This document shows positions 18,346-27,230 of a stretch of 47,424 bases of DNA, piece by piece; the stretch's first letter is position 1; each line of letters starts with the position of its first letter. The position numbers were made by a program, and so were the translations under genes. The notes under the pieces are model-generated. The model was not told the origin of the DNA, ran no database searches, and was given only the letters and a program-made list of their open reading frames with translations. Source of the DNA: Bacteroidota bacterium (GTDB lineage Bacteria > Bacteroidota > Bacteroidia > Chitinophagales > JADIYW01); NCBI GenBank assembly GCA_020436225.1, contig JAGQYE010000089.1, forward strand, positions 1-47,424, read 5' to 3'.

Positions 18346-19581
18346 TCATTTTTTCTTTAAATAATACAACGTATTGCTGCGTTGTTTGGTAAATGTTTGT
18401 TTACAAAATACTTGGATTTCGCTTGCTTGAACAGCTTCGTATTTCTTATCTTCTTCATTTATCAAATTCAACTTTCCTAACTGTTCGTAATAAGCCAAAC
18501 TTATAGCACGATTAAGCAAACTCGACTCGGAAAAGTTTTGATAAGTCAGAATTTTATTTTTGCATTTTTGCAATTCATTTTCCGGAATTGCCATTTCTTG
18601 CATCTTTTCTATTTCTTTCCAAATTAAATCAACAGCAGTTTGCACATCATATTGTTCTGCCACTTTTCCTTCAAAAACAAACATACCAATATCGTTGCTG
18701 GCAGTAATATAAGCATCAATTTCTACAAAGGCTTTTGCTTCTTTTACCAAACGTTGATGTAAGCGAGAAGAAGTGCCATTAGATAGAATATCAGAAGTAA
18801 TATCAGCAACATAATAATCTTTTCCCAATCTATCGCACATTTTAAAAGCAATATAAATGGCATCTAAAGGCACATCTTCTTCAATCGTTTTTTCATTTGC
18901 TTGCGTTTGTTCTGATTCAACAAATTGTTTATGCGAAACATTTATTTTTTCTATCGAACCAAAATAATTTTCTATCAAGGTTAATGATTTTTCTTGCGAG
19001 ATATTTCCGGCAACTACTAAAACAGCATTGTTTGGTTGATAATACGTTTGATAGAAATTTTTGACATCATCAAGTTGCGCTTCTTCGATGTGACTTAAAT
19101 CTTTTCCAATGGTTGGCCATTTATATGGATGTTGCTTATACACCATTTCGCGCAAAAGATGCCAAGCATTTCCATACGGTTGGTTGATATAATTCTCTTT
19201 AAACTCTTCGCAAACCACTTTACGTTGTACATCCAAACTTTTCTTGTTGATATTCAGTAGTGTCATTCGGTCGGCTTCCAATGCTAATGCAGTTTCGATA
19301 TTTATAGCAGGCACTACATCGTAATAATTGGTATAATCGTTATTGGTAAATGCGTTATTTTCGCCACCGGCCTCTTGCAACGGTTTGTCAAAATCTTTAA
19401 AATGCTTGCTGCCACTAAACATCAAATGTTCAAATAAATGCGCAAAACCGGTTCTGTGCTCATCTTCGTCTTTTGCACCAACTTTATATAATGTATTCAC
19501 GACTACAAATGGTGTAGTTTCATCATGGTGATGAATATAAGTAAGTCCGTTATCGAGTACTGTTTTGGAAAAATTAATCAT
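18346..19581 (-). CDS. M16 family zinc peptidase, catalytic subunit
   Basis: The inverted zinc motif HLFEH is at residues 48-52 of the chain counted from the ATG at 19581, with the downstream acidic ligand in ALALEADRMTLL. The body (VCEEFKENYINQPYG, HPYKWPTIG) is standard M16B. Length is 411 residues. An ATG five codons upstream (19596) exists, but TATTTTCG at 19586-19593 looks like the promoter -7 box and lies between the two ATGs, so 19581 is preferred. No signal peptide is seen, so it is predicted cytoplasmic or non-classically located. Confidence 0.93.
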   Translation of the reverse strand: MINFSKTVLDNGLTYIHHHDETTPFVVVNTLYKVGAKDEDEHRTGFAHLFEHLMFSGSKHFKDFDKPLQEAGGENNAFTNNDYTNYYDVVPAINIETALALEADRMTLLNINKKSLDVQRKVVCEEFKENYINQPYGNAWHLLREMVYKQHPYKWPTIGKDLSHIEEAQLDDVKNFYQTYYQPNNAVLVVAGNISQEKSLTLIENYFGSIEKINVSHKQFVESEQTQANEKTIEEDVPLDAIYIAFKMCDRLGKDYYVADITSDILSNGTSSRLHQRLVKEAKAFVEIDAYITASNDIGMFVFEGKVAEQYDVQTAVDLIWKEIEKMQEMAIPENELQKCKNKILTYQNFSESSLLNRAISLAYYEQLGKLNLINEEDKKYEAVQASEIQVFCKQTFTKQRSNTLYYLKKK

Positions 19582-19585
19582 GGTG

Positions 19586-19593
19586 CGAAAATA
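19586..19593 (-). promoter_or_regulatory. -7 box TATTTTCG for the M16 operon
   Basis: One mismatch to TAnnTTTG. It ends 4 bp before the preferred ATG at 19581, predicting a leaderless message for the M16-M16-T9SS gene run. Confidence 0.45.
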
Positions 19594-19686
19594 CATCTTT
19601 TAAATAAAACAAGAATTGGCATTTACTTACCATACTATTTAATGAATGGTAAATGAAAATAAGTTGCCCAAAAAACATTTTAAATG

Positions 19687-19694
19687 TACTTTTG
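19687..19694 (+). promoter_or_regulatory. -7 box TACTTTTG for mqnC
   Basis: Exact TAnnTTTG match. It overlaps an upstream in-frame ATG at 19684, which therefore cannot be in the transcript; the real start is ATG 19708, 13 bp beyond the box. Confidence 0.6.
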
Positions 19695-19707
19695 TTGCTG
19701 TTTACAG

Positions 19708-20832
19708 ATGCAATTATCCGAATTATATAATAAAGCACTCCGATTTGAATTCTTAAGCATAGAAGAAGGCGTTTTTTTGTTTAAAAACGCTCCAACTGCC
19801 GAATTGATGACGATTGCGCATCAACTTCGATTAATTCAAAAACCGGATAATATCGTTACATGGCAAATTGATAGAAATGTAAATACAACAAATGTGTGTG
19901 TGGCAAATTGTAAGTTTTGTAATTTTTATAGAAAACCGGGACACGAAGATGCTTATATAACCGATATTGAAACCTATAAACGAAAAATTGAAGAAACCAT
20001 TCGCTATGGTGGCGATCAATTATTATTGCAAGGTGGGCATCATCCGGAATTAGGATTAAAATTTTATACCGATTTATTTTCTTCATTAAAGAAATTATAT
20101 CCGCAAATAAAATTACATGCACTTGGTCCGCCGGAAGTGGCACATATCTGTAAATTAGAAGGAATGTCGCACACACAGGTACTAACAGCATTAAAAAATG
20201 CCGGCTTAGATTCATTGCCCGGTGCCGGAGCAGAAATATTAAATGATAGAGTTAGACGCTTATTGGCAAAAGGAAAATGTGGAGGCGAAGAATGGTTAAA
20301 TATTATGCGTGCTGCGCATCAATTACATATTACAACTTCGGCAACCATGATGTTCGGACATATAGAAACCATTTACGAGCGAATGGAACATTTGACTTGG
20401 ATTCGACAAGTGCAAAGTGAGAAACCAGCAGATGCAAAAGGATTCTTGGCATTTATTCCTTGGCCTTACCAAGACGAAGGAACGCTATTGAAGAAAATGC
20501 GCAACATCTGCAATCATGTAACCGGCGATGAATATATACGTATGGTGGCAATTTCCAGAATGATGTTGCCAAATATTAAAAATATACAAGCATCATGGCT
20601 TACTGTTGGTAAAAATGTAGCACAATTATGTTTGCGCGCCGGAGCTAATGATTTTGGTTCTATCATGATAGAAGAAAACGTTGTTTCTGCTGCAGGAGCA
20701 CCACATCGATTTACTTCTAAAAGTATTCAAAATGCAATAAAAGAAGCCGGTTTTGAGCCAAGATTGCGCAATCAACAATATGAGTTTCGCACGATTCCGG
20801 AGGATATAGAAGAACAAGTTGTCAATTATTAG
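19708..20832 (+). CDS. mqnC: Cyclic dehypoxanthinyl futalosine synthase (radical SAM)
   Basis: The enzyme cyclises dehypoxanthinyl futalosine in the futalosine route to menaquinone. The 374-residue protein has the radical-SAM cluster motif CVANCKFCNFYRKPG (CxxxCxxC), then GGDQLLLQGGHHPELGL, LPGAGAEILNDRVRR, TTSATMMFGHIET and FLAFIPWPYQDEGT. These follow the MqnC pattern more closely than its relative MqnE. The start at 19708 (MQLSELYNKALRF) is set by the promoter box just upstream. It is divergent from the M16 operon. Other mqn genes are not in the window. Confidence 0.92.
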   Translation: MQLSELYNKALRFEFLSIEEGVFLFKNAPTAELMTIAHQLRLIQKPDNIVTWQIDRNVNTTNVCVANCKFCNFYRKPGHEDAYITDIETYKRKIEETIRYGGDQLLLQGGHHPELGLKFYTDLFSSLKKLYPQIKLHALGPPEVAHICKLEGMSHTQVLTALKNAGLDSLPGAGAEILNDRVRRLLAKGKCGGEEWLNIMRAAHQLHITTSATMMFGHIETIYERMEHLTWIRQVQSEKPADAKGFLAFIPWPYQDEGTLLKKMRNICNHVTGDEYIRMVAISRMMLPNIKNIQASWLTVGKNVAQLCLRAGANDFGSIMIEENVVSAAGAPHRFTSKSIQNAIKEAGFEPRLRNQQYEFRTIPEDIEEQVVNY

Positions 20833-21044
20833 TAATTGCAATCGAACTTAATCTTCTATATATATTCAATCAATATTATCACTATAAATTAGCGGTTAAC
20901 TTTATAGCAATATTGAATTCAAGATATTTGACATAGCTCAAAGATGTTTATTTATTAGCTGACCAAAAGCAGGTATTTCTGTTTGAATTAGAACCTAACC
21001 TTAAAAAATTCTTGAAAAATTATTGTTTCTTTAAAAAATTGTAG

Positions 21045-21052
21045 TAATATTG
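21045..21052 (+). promoter_or_regulatory. Promoter of the susC-like operon
   Basis: TAATATTG (one mismatch to TAnnTTTG) lies 19 bp after a TTG at 21023-21025, the expected -33/-7 spacing. The leader is about 50 nt. The rest of the 275-bp gap after mqnC is AT-rich, with no clear operator or ECF sigma site visible by eye. Confidence 0.45.
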
Positions 21053-21107
21053 CGTCTTAACACACATTAACTTCTTTAAGAATTATTAACAAAACCAGTT
21101 AGTCTTT

Positions 21108-24100
21108 ATGAAAAAAACGTTATTATTATGGTTACTTGGATTGTTATTGACCGTTCAAGTTTATGCGCAGAATCGCTCACTAAGTGGTACTGTAACAGAC
21201 GCGACCACAGGCGAAGCACTAATAGGTGTAAACGTTACTGGTAAAGGTACAACGATAGGTACCGTTACTGATATCGATGGTAAGTACACATTGGAACTAC
21301 CAAAGGACGTAAACACTTTAGTATTCTCTTATGTGGGCTACTCAAATGTTGAAAAACCTATTTTGGCTTTAATTACCAATGTAACAATGTCTCCTGACTC
21401 TAAAGTAGTGGACGAAGTTGTTGTTACAGCGATGTCTATTAAGAGAGAGGCAAGAAGTACAGGTTATGCAACAAATACTGTAAAATCAGAGGATTTTAAT
21501 AAAACAGCGACAGACGTATTCGGAGCATTACAAGCAAAAACTCCCGGAATTAGCATTAATAGCATTTCCGGTCAAGCAGGTGCTTCTTCAAGAATAGTTG
21601 TTCGTGGTCCTTCTTCTTTTGATGGAAGCAACAATGCACTTATTATTGTAGATGGTGTTGCCGTAAACAATAATACTGCAAATGGATATGATAACAGTTC
21701 TGCAGAAAACGTTGACTTCGGTAACAGAGGTATGGATATCGATCCGGATAATATTGAATCTATTACGGTGCTTAAAGGTGGTGCAGCCACAGCATTATAT
21801 GGAGTTCGTGGTAAATATGGTGTTATCTTAATTACCACAAAATCCGGTAAAGATATGTCTAAAGAAGATAAGAAATTCAATGTAACTTTAAATACAGGAA
21901 TTACTTTTGATAGAGCATACATCTTATTAAAAAGACAAGAAATGTTTGGACAAGGTTATGATAACCATCCTGACCCAATCGAAAACTTCTCTTGGGGTCC
22001 TGCATTTGATGGCGTTGTTCGTCCTTGGACAAGAGCAGTTCAAACTCCGAATGGTATGTCTCAATTAATCAGACCATATTCTCCAGTAAAGAATCAATTA
22101 CAAGATGCTTTTAATATCGGAACAACTTTTAAAACAGGAGTTGCCGTTTCTGGAGGAAATGAGAAATACACCTATTATATGGCTTATAATAACCTGAAAA
22201 ATACCGGAATCTTCGATAATCAGTTTTATAAAAGACATAATATAGTAGCAAATGCAACTGCAAAATTTAATGATAAAATTTCATCTAAATTCAATTTGCA
22301 ATATGCTCATATTGACCAACGCGCAGTTACAAATGCTGGTTCTGTAAACTTTAATGCTCCATATCAAGCATTTATTCAACAAGCAGCAAATATTCCTATT
22401 AATGAGCTTCGCGATTATAATGGTATTTATCATGGTTTCGAAGGATATTATGGTGGTTATACGCCAAACCCGTATTACATTATGAATAACGAGAACAATG
22501 ATGCAAAAATTGATAACATCATAGGTTCCGTAGAATTAGAAGTAAAACCGGTTGATTATATTACCTTAACTGGTAGAGCAGGAACAAACTTCACATTAAC
22601 AAATTTATTCTTAGAATCACCTAAGTTTGATTATCCTTATTCTTCTGCTGCAGGCATAGGTCGATATGTAGAAGAATATGATAAACGCAATCAGTTAACA
22701 TTAGACTTCATGGCTGCATTTAATAAAAATGTAATTAAAGATTTGAATGTTAACGCTTTGGTGGGTTATAACTTCCAAGATGCAAGAGTAAATAACTTAC
22801 AAAGTTCTACACAACAAGGATTAGTTATTCCAGGTTTTTATGATTTAAGTAACTCAGTCGCTACTCCGTATGTTGATAATGCTGGATTACATACTCGATT
22901 ATTTGGTGTGTATGGAAGTGTTGGACTTGGATATAAAAATATGGTTTTCGTAAACTATACAGCTAGAAATGACTGGTCATCTACATTACCTGAAGAAAAT
23001 AATAGCTTCTTCTATCAATCAGGAGATGTTTCATTTATACCAACAGAATTATTTAAACCGGGTTCTAAGGTTACAGATTGGTTAAACTACTGGAAAATCA
23101 GAGCAAGTGTAGGTACTGTTGGTGGTGCTCCTGATGCTTATTCAACTTCTTCTTACTTCTTATCTAACCCGAGATATCAAGATTATTCAGAAGGTAACTA
23201 TCCTGTACAATTCCCTGTAATTGGTTTAGATGGAAGTTCAGTGCCGGGTTATACTTTAGATAACTTCTTGGGTAACCCTGAGTTAGAACCTGAAAAATCA
23301 TTTGCTTGGGACATAGGAACAGATATCACATTCCTAAAAGAACACGTAACTATTGAATATACTTATTATCAAAAAACTGATAAAAAATTAATTGTAAATG
23401 TTCAATTACCAAGTTCTTCAGGTTACACAAGTACAAGTCTTAATATAGGTGAAATGGTAAATAAAGGACACGAGTTGTCAGTTTCTGTTTACGCATTGAA
23501 AAATATTAAAAACACAGGATTGAATTGGAAGTTGAATATGAGCTTTACTAAAAACAACAATAATGTTGTAAAAGTATCCGACCAATCTGATGAAGTTGCT
23601 TTCAGTACAGGAGGAATTCAAGTAATTGCTAAAGAAGGAATGCCATTTGGTACATTTAAAGCCTTAGATTTCGTTAGAGATTCTTTGGGGCGCCTTGTAG
23701 TAAACGAACAAGGTGCTCCGGTAGCTTCTTCTGATTATAATTATTTTGGTTCTTATCTTGAGAAGTATAGAATTGGTTTAGGAACAGAAATTTCTTGGAA
23801 AGGATTGTCATTTGGTATTCAATTTGATATCAAAAAAGGTGGTCAATATTATTCAGGAACAAAATCTGCTGCAGAGTTTAATGGAACAGTACTTTCGGCT
23901 TTAGTTAATAACAGAGAGCCTTACGTAATTCCAAACAGCGTGGTAGATAATGGTGATGGTACTTATTCTACAAACACAACTCCATTAACTAACGTGTTTG
24001 ATTTGGTTGGAAATTTACCTGAATCTCAAATGTTAATTGATGCTAGTTTTGTTAAGTTAAGAGAGGTTACCTTATCTTACACTGTTCAAAAGAAACACTT

Positions 24101-24293
24101 GAAGAACGTTCCTATCAATGCGATTACAGTTGGCTTAGTAGGTAGAAACTTGAAATTCTGGTTACCAACAGAAAACATTTATGCTGACCCTGAATCTAAC
24201 TCATTCGGTCAAGCAGGAAACGTTCAAGGTATGGAGTTCAGTCAAACACCTCCAACCAGAAGTTTTGGTTTTGATTTCAAAATTCAATTTTAA
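21108..24293 (+). CDS. SusC/RagA family TonB-linked outer-membrane receptor
   Basis: The 1061-residue protein begins with a signal peptide (LLLWLLGLLLTVQVYAQ). Next comes a carboxypeptidase regulatory-like domain (residues about 23-105; SLSGTVTDATTGEALIGVNV), then the plug (DEVVVTAMSIKREARSTGYA, PSSFDGSNNALIIVDGVAVN, ITVLKGGAATALYGVRG) and a 22-strand barrel ending SFGFDFKIQF with the C-terminal aromatic residue. SusC proteins import oligosaccharides or peptides with energy from TonB-ExbBD, with a SusD lid. The next gene is its SusD. No extra N-terminal signalling (STN) domain is seen. Confidence 0.95.
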   Translation: MKKTLLLWLLGLLLTVQVYAQNRSLSGTVTDATTGEALIGVNVTGKGTTIGTVTDIDGKYTLELPKDVNTLVFSYVGYSNVEKPILALITNVTMSPDSKVVDEVVVTAMSIKREARSTGYATNTVKSEDFNKTATDVFGALQAKTPGISINSISGQAGASSRIVVRGPSSFDGSNNALIIVDGVAVNNNTANGYDNSSAENVDFGNRGMDIDPDNIESITVLKGGAATALYGVRGKYGVILITTKSGKDMSKEDKKFNVTLNTGITFDRAYILLKRQEMFGQGYDNHPDPIENFSWGPAFDGVVRPWTRAVQTPNGMSQLIRPYSPVKNQLQDAFNIGTTFKTGVAVSGGNEKYTYYMAYNNLKNTGIFDNQFYKRHNIVANATAKFNDKISSKFNLQYAHIDQRAVTNAGSVNFNAPYQAFIQQAANIPINELRDYNGIYHGFEGYYGGYTPNPYYIMNNENNDAKIDNIIGSVELEVKPVDYITLTGRAGTNFTLTNLFLESPKFDYPYSSAAGIGRYVEEYDKRNQLTLDFMAAFNKNVIKDLNVNALVGYNFQDARVNNLQSSTQQGLVIPGFYDLSNSVATPYVDNAGLHTRLFGVYGSVGLGYKNMVFVNYTARNDWSSTLPEENNSFFYQSGDVSFIPTELFKPGSKVTDWLNYWKIRASVGTVGGAPDAYSTSSYFLSNPRYQDYSEGNYPVQFPVIGLDGSSVPGYTLDNFLGNPELEPEKSFAWDIGTDITFLKEHVTIEYTYYQKTDKKLIVNVQLPSSSGYTSTSLNIGEMVNKGHELSVSVYALKNIKNTGLNWKLNMSFTKNNNNVVKVSDQSDEVAFSTGGIQVIAKEGMPFGTFKALDFVRDSLGRLVVNEQGAPVASSDYNYFGSYLEKYRIGLGTEISWKGLSFGIQFDIKKGGQYYSGTKSAAEFNGTVLSALVNNREPYVIPNSVVDNGDGTYSTNTTPLTNVFDLVGNLPESQMLIDASFVKLREVTLSYTVQKKHLKNVPINAITVGLVGRNLKFWLPTENIYADPESNSFGQAGNVQGMEFSQTPPTRSFGFDFKIQF

Positions 24294-24313
24294 TAACTTG
24301 TAAACTCGTTAAA

Positions 24314-25795
24314 ATGAAAAATAAATTAAATATGTTGAACAAGATGAAATGGTTGCTTACCTGTGCGGTGCTTATCGTTGCTACTTCTTGTAAGAAAGCA
24401 TTAGATATCAATACGGATCCAAATAAAGCCTTAAATGCAACACCTCAATTGGTTTTGCCTGCTGCACAAGTGGAATTAGGTTTAACCATTGGTAACACGT
24501 TTGATTTTGTTGGCTCTATGTGGGCACAATATTGGACAGGAGGTCATGGTGTCAGCACATCCTTGTTAGAGTATTATACAATGCAGTCTGTCGATGTGGA
24601 AAGTGGCTGGACTCGTGCGTATGCAAGAGCCATGAAAGATTTTAATTACCTAACTAAAAGTGAGGAGCCTATCTATAGTGGTATTGCTAAGATTTGTAGC
24701 GCTTATGAATTTCAAATGCTGACAGACCTATTTGGAGATATTCCAATGGCTGATGCAATGAAAGGTGATGAAGGAGTATTCACACCAACATTTAACACAA
24801 CACAGGAAGTATATGATGCTTTAATTCCTTTAATTGATGAAGGTATAACTGAGGTACAATCAACTGACCCAGGTATTGCAACGCCAGGTGCAGATGACTT
24901 AATGTATGGTGGCGATTTAGATAAATGGATTGCATTTGCAAATACATTAAAATTAAAAGTATTGATTAGAAGAGGTGATTATGCAGCTGCTAAAACATTA
25001 GTACAAAGCGGAGTTCCTTTCATTGATGCTGAAACTGATAATGCACAAATTTCTTGGGCAGAAACTTCTCAAAATACAAATCCTATTTGGGCGCGTTTCC
25101 AAGCACGTACAGGTATTGAAATGTATTATGTAGCTACAACTACCATAATTGATAAATTAGAAGCCTTGAGTGATCCACGTATTGATTTCTTATTTAAGAA
25201 ACCATCTAAACCGGCAGCAAACTCTCCTCACAAAGGTGTAATTGCAGGTGATGTTAATACAGATCCTCAATATTTACCACCTAATTATTCTGGAACAGAT
25301 GTAGAAAGAAGAGCAAATTTCTCTCAACCAAGTGCATTAGTATTCGGTCCAACAATTCCTACTTATTTCATGACTGCTTGGGAAAGCAAATTCTTACAAG
25401 CAGAAGCATTGATTCGAAATGGAGATAATGCAGATGCATTGTTTGAAGAAGCAGTACAACTTTCATTTGATCACTTAGGTGCAGGAAGCGCAACTGCTTA
25501 TTTAGCAACATTAGGATTTAGTGGTAGCTCCATGGATGACCAATTAGACATTTTAGCAATCCAAAAGTGGATTTCAATGACCTCTTCTCAAATGGCAGAA
25601 AGCTGGTTAGAAACTTTGCGTTTCAACAGACCGGGTCATGAAATATTCACTAGCGGAACTTATACAAGTCCTTCTTTAAATTCATTAGGTGCATTTAAAT
25701 TCCCTACTTCTTTTGTTTATCCAACTCAAGAAGTGGCTTTAAACTCCAATACGCCAAGCCGTACAGTAACTGATAAAAGATTTTGGGATAATTAA
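24314..25795 (+). CDS. SusD/RagB family substrate-binding lipoprotein
   Basis: The 493-residue lipoprotein has signal TCAVLIVATSC with lipidated Cys. The mature start CKKALDINTDPNKALNATP resembles the SusD-like family that pairs with peptide or general nutrient SusC receptors (the SusD-like_2 type). TPR-like helices follow, for example ICSAYEFQMLTDLFGDIP and AFANTLKLKVLIRRGDY. The C-terminal region (IQKWISMTSSQMAESWLETLRFNRPG) is typical. The ATG at 24314 was taken; ATGs at codons 7 and 11 would also keep the signal. It lies 20 bp after the susC-like gene. Confidence 0.92.
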   Translation: MKNKLNMLNKMKWLLTCAVLIVATSCKKALDINTDPNKALNATPQLVLPAAQVELGLTIGNTFDFVGSMWAQYWTGGHGVSTSLLEYYTMQSVDVESGWTRAYARAMKDFNYLTKSEEPIYSGIAKICSAYEFQMLTDLFGDIPMADAMKGDEGVFTPTFNTTQEVYDALIPLIDEGITEVQSTDPGIATPGADDLMYGGDLDKWIAFANTLKLKVLIRRGDYAAAKTLVQSGVPFIDAETDNAQISWAETSQNTNPIWARFQARTGIEMYYVATTTIIDKLEALSDPRIDFLFKKPSKPAANSPHKGVIAGDVNTDPQYLPPNYSGTDVERRANFSQPSALVFGPTIPTYFMTAWESKFLQAEALIRNGDNADALFEEAVQLSFDHLGAGSATAYLATLGFSGSSMDDQLDILAIQKWISMTSSQMAESWLETLRFNRPGHEIFTSGTYTSPSLNSLGAFKFPTSFVYPTQEVALNSNTPSRTVTDKRFWDN

Positions 25796-25814
25796 TAACA
25801 AATAAAAGTTTAGT

Positions 25815-26552
25815 ATGAAAACAATAAATTTAAGTAAATCATTATTAATTCTACTTGTTGCGATTGTCTCAATGACAGGTTGTAAGAAAGATTATGAAGC
25901 ATCAAAAACAACTTTCTTACCCGAAATGTCTTTAATTGGCGATGATGTAGTATTTCTTCATGTAGGTGATACTTATGTAGATGCTGGCGTTGAAGCAACT
26001 GCAAACGGGCAAGCACTTCCTGTTACAACTACAGTTACCGGATCCTATTCGGGCGGTACAACTGTAGATAGCAATTCACCGGATATTTATCAAGTAACGT
26101 ATTCAGCAACCAACGAAGATGGATTTTCTGCTTCAGTTTCAAGAACTGTAATTGTAGCCAAAACAGGAGATTTAGTTAATAGCATTGAGGGTTTATATAC
26201 TGCTACCGTAGGTAGAGGAGCTCCTCCAACTGCGCAATATACAGATATGAAATATGTTATTATTTGGAATATCTCCGGTAATACTTATGGCATTTCAGAT
26301 GCTTTAGGTGGCTATTATGATTTAGGTAGAGCGTATGGTCCTGATTTTGCTGCTCAAGGAGCTGTAATTACAGCGAATGATATTCCAACTAATTCATTTG
26401 CCTTTACACAAGCCACTATTCCGGGATTTGGAAATACAGTAGATATTTCAAATTTTGCGGTAGATGCAGGAAATCATCAGATAACATTTACAGGCACCGG
26501 TAATTTCGCTAGTGGAGTTTTCAATGTAGTTTTAAACCAAGTAAATTTCTAA
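25815..26552 (+). CDS. Surface lipoprotein with immunoglobulin-like (DUF5011/DUF5012-type) domain
   Basis: The 245-residue protein has a lipoprotein signal ending SMTGC. A beta-sandwich domain covers residues about 38-120 (LIGDDVVFLHVGDTYVDAGVEA, then IYQVTYSATNEDGFSASVSR), which matches the DUF5011-type Ig-like repeat. A C-terminal domain of about 120 residues (SIEGLYTATVGRGAPP, YVIIWNISGNTYGISDALGG) resembles the DUF5012 partner seen downstream of SusCD pairs. It is probably an accessory surface glycan- or nutrient-binding lipoprotein of the upstream receptor. The gene is 19 bp after susD and 1 bp before the next gene. Confidence 0.75.
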   Translation: MKTINLSKSLLILLVAIVSMTGCKKDYEASKTTFLPEMSLIGDDVVFLHVGDTYVDAGVEATANGQALPVTTTVTGSYSGGTTVDSNSPDIYQVTYSATNEDGFSASVSRTVIVAKTGDLVNSIEGLYTATVGRGAPPTAQYTDMKYVIIWNISGNTYGISDALGGYYDLGRAYGPDFAAQGAVITANDIPTNSFAFTQATIPGFGNTVDISNFAVDAGNHQITFTGTGNFASGVFNVVLNQVNF

Positions 26553-26553
26553 T

Positions 26554-27093
26554 ATGAAAAATAAAGTATATTTAATTTTAATTGCAATCCTTTCGTTGGT
26601 TAGTTGCCAAAAGGAATATCAAGCACCTCAGTCTGCAACTCAAGCAATGGCAGGCAGATGGTGGGTGCAAGTGTATTTAGATTTAGATGCTAATGGAACT
26701 GCAGACGATGTAAATGATGTATTGGCTATGGATTTTAGTGATTTCGGACAGTTTGGATTAGTTACATCTAATACTGCAGCAAATGATGCTGATTCAGTTA
26801 TAATAGACGACCAAGAATTGTTCTATTATATGCGAGGTGTTATTCCTGTAGATTTAGCTACACTTACATTTAGACCGGCAACTGTTTTAAATATTAATCC
26901 TACAGCTTATTTAGGTACAGGTGAGACGTTAACTGTCGTAAATGGTGGTATCTTTAAAGGAGCTGGTCATTCCAAATCGGGTAGAGCAGCGGATAGTATT
27001 AATATAGCTTTACAATTTTCTGATTCACCGGGCGATCAATTTATATTAACCGGTCACCGTGATTCAGGTCAACCGGAAGACCAATATCAATAG
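26554..27093 (+). CDS. Small surface lipoprotein, lipid-binding/putative hydrolase (PF12888-like)
   Basis: The 179-residue protein has the lipoprotein signal LILIAILSLVSC. The body (QAMAGRWWVQVYLDLDANG, then a beta-rich stretch with NGGIFKGAGHSKSGRAADS, ending QFILTGHRDSG) resembles the Bacteroidota lipid-binding family annotated as putative hydrolase, often encoded at the end of SusCD operons together with the Ig-like lipoprotein. No catalytic triad is evident, so binding is likelier than hydrolysis. A terminator follows, closing the four-gene unit. Confidence 0.7.
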   Translation: MKNKVYLILIAILSLVSCQKEYQAPQSATQAMAGRWWVQVYLDLDANGTADDVNDVLAMDFSDFGQFGLVTSNTAANDADSVIIDDQELFYYMRGVIPVDLATLTFRPATVLNINPTAYLGTGETLTVVNGGIFKGAGHSKSGRAADSINIALQFSDSPGDQFILTGHRDSGQPEDQYQ

Positions 27094-27115
27094 GTTCTAA
27101 TAACACAATAACATT

Positions 27116-27149
27116 AAAGACTATTCATTTTTGAGTAGTCTTTTTTTTT
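27116..27149 (+). terminator. Rho-independent terminator of the susCD operon
   Basis: A 12-bp stem including one T-G pair: AAAGACTA (27116-27123) with TAGTCTTT (27136-27143), extended by TTCA/TGAG around a TTTT loop, then a T-run. Confidence 0.9.
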
Positions 27150-27201
27150 GTTATTAACACACATTTAATTTTATAAACAACTGAATATCTACATTCAAAT
27201 G

Positions 27202-27209
27202 TATCTTTG
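27202..27209 (+). promoter_or_regulatory. -7 box TATCTTTG of the ATP synthase operon
   Basis: Exact TAnnTTTG match. An in-frame TTG at 27207 lies inside it and so cannot be the start of atpB; GTG 27231 gives a leader of about 17 nt. Confidence 0.65.
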
Positions 27210-27230
27210 CACCGCAATTTATATCGTACT

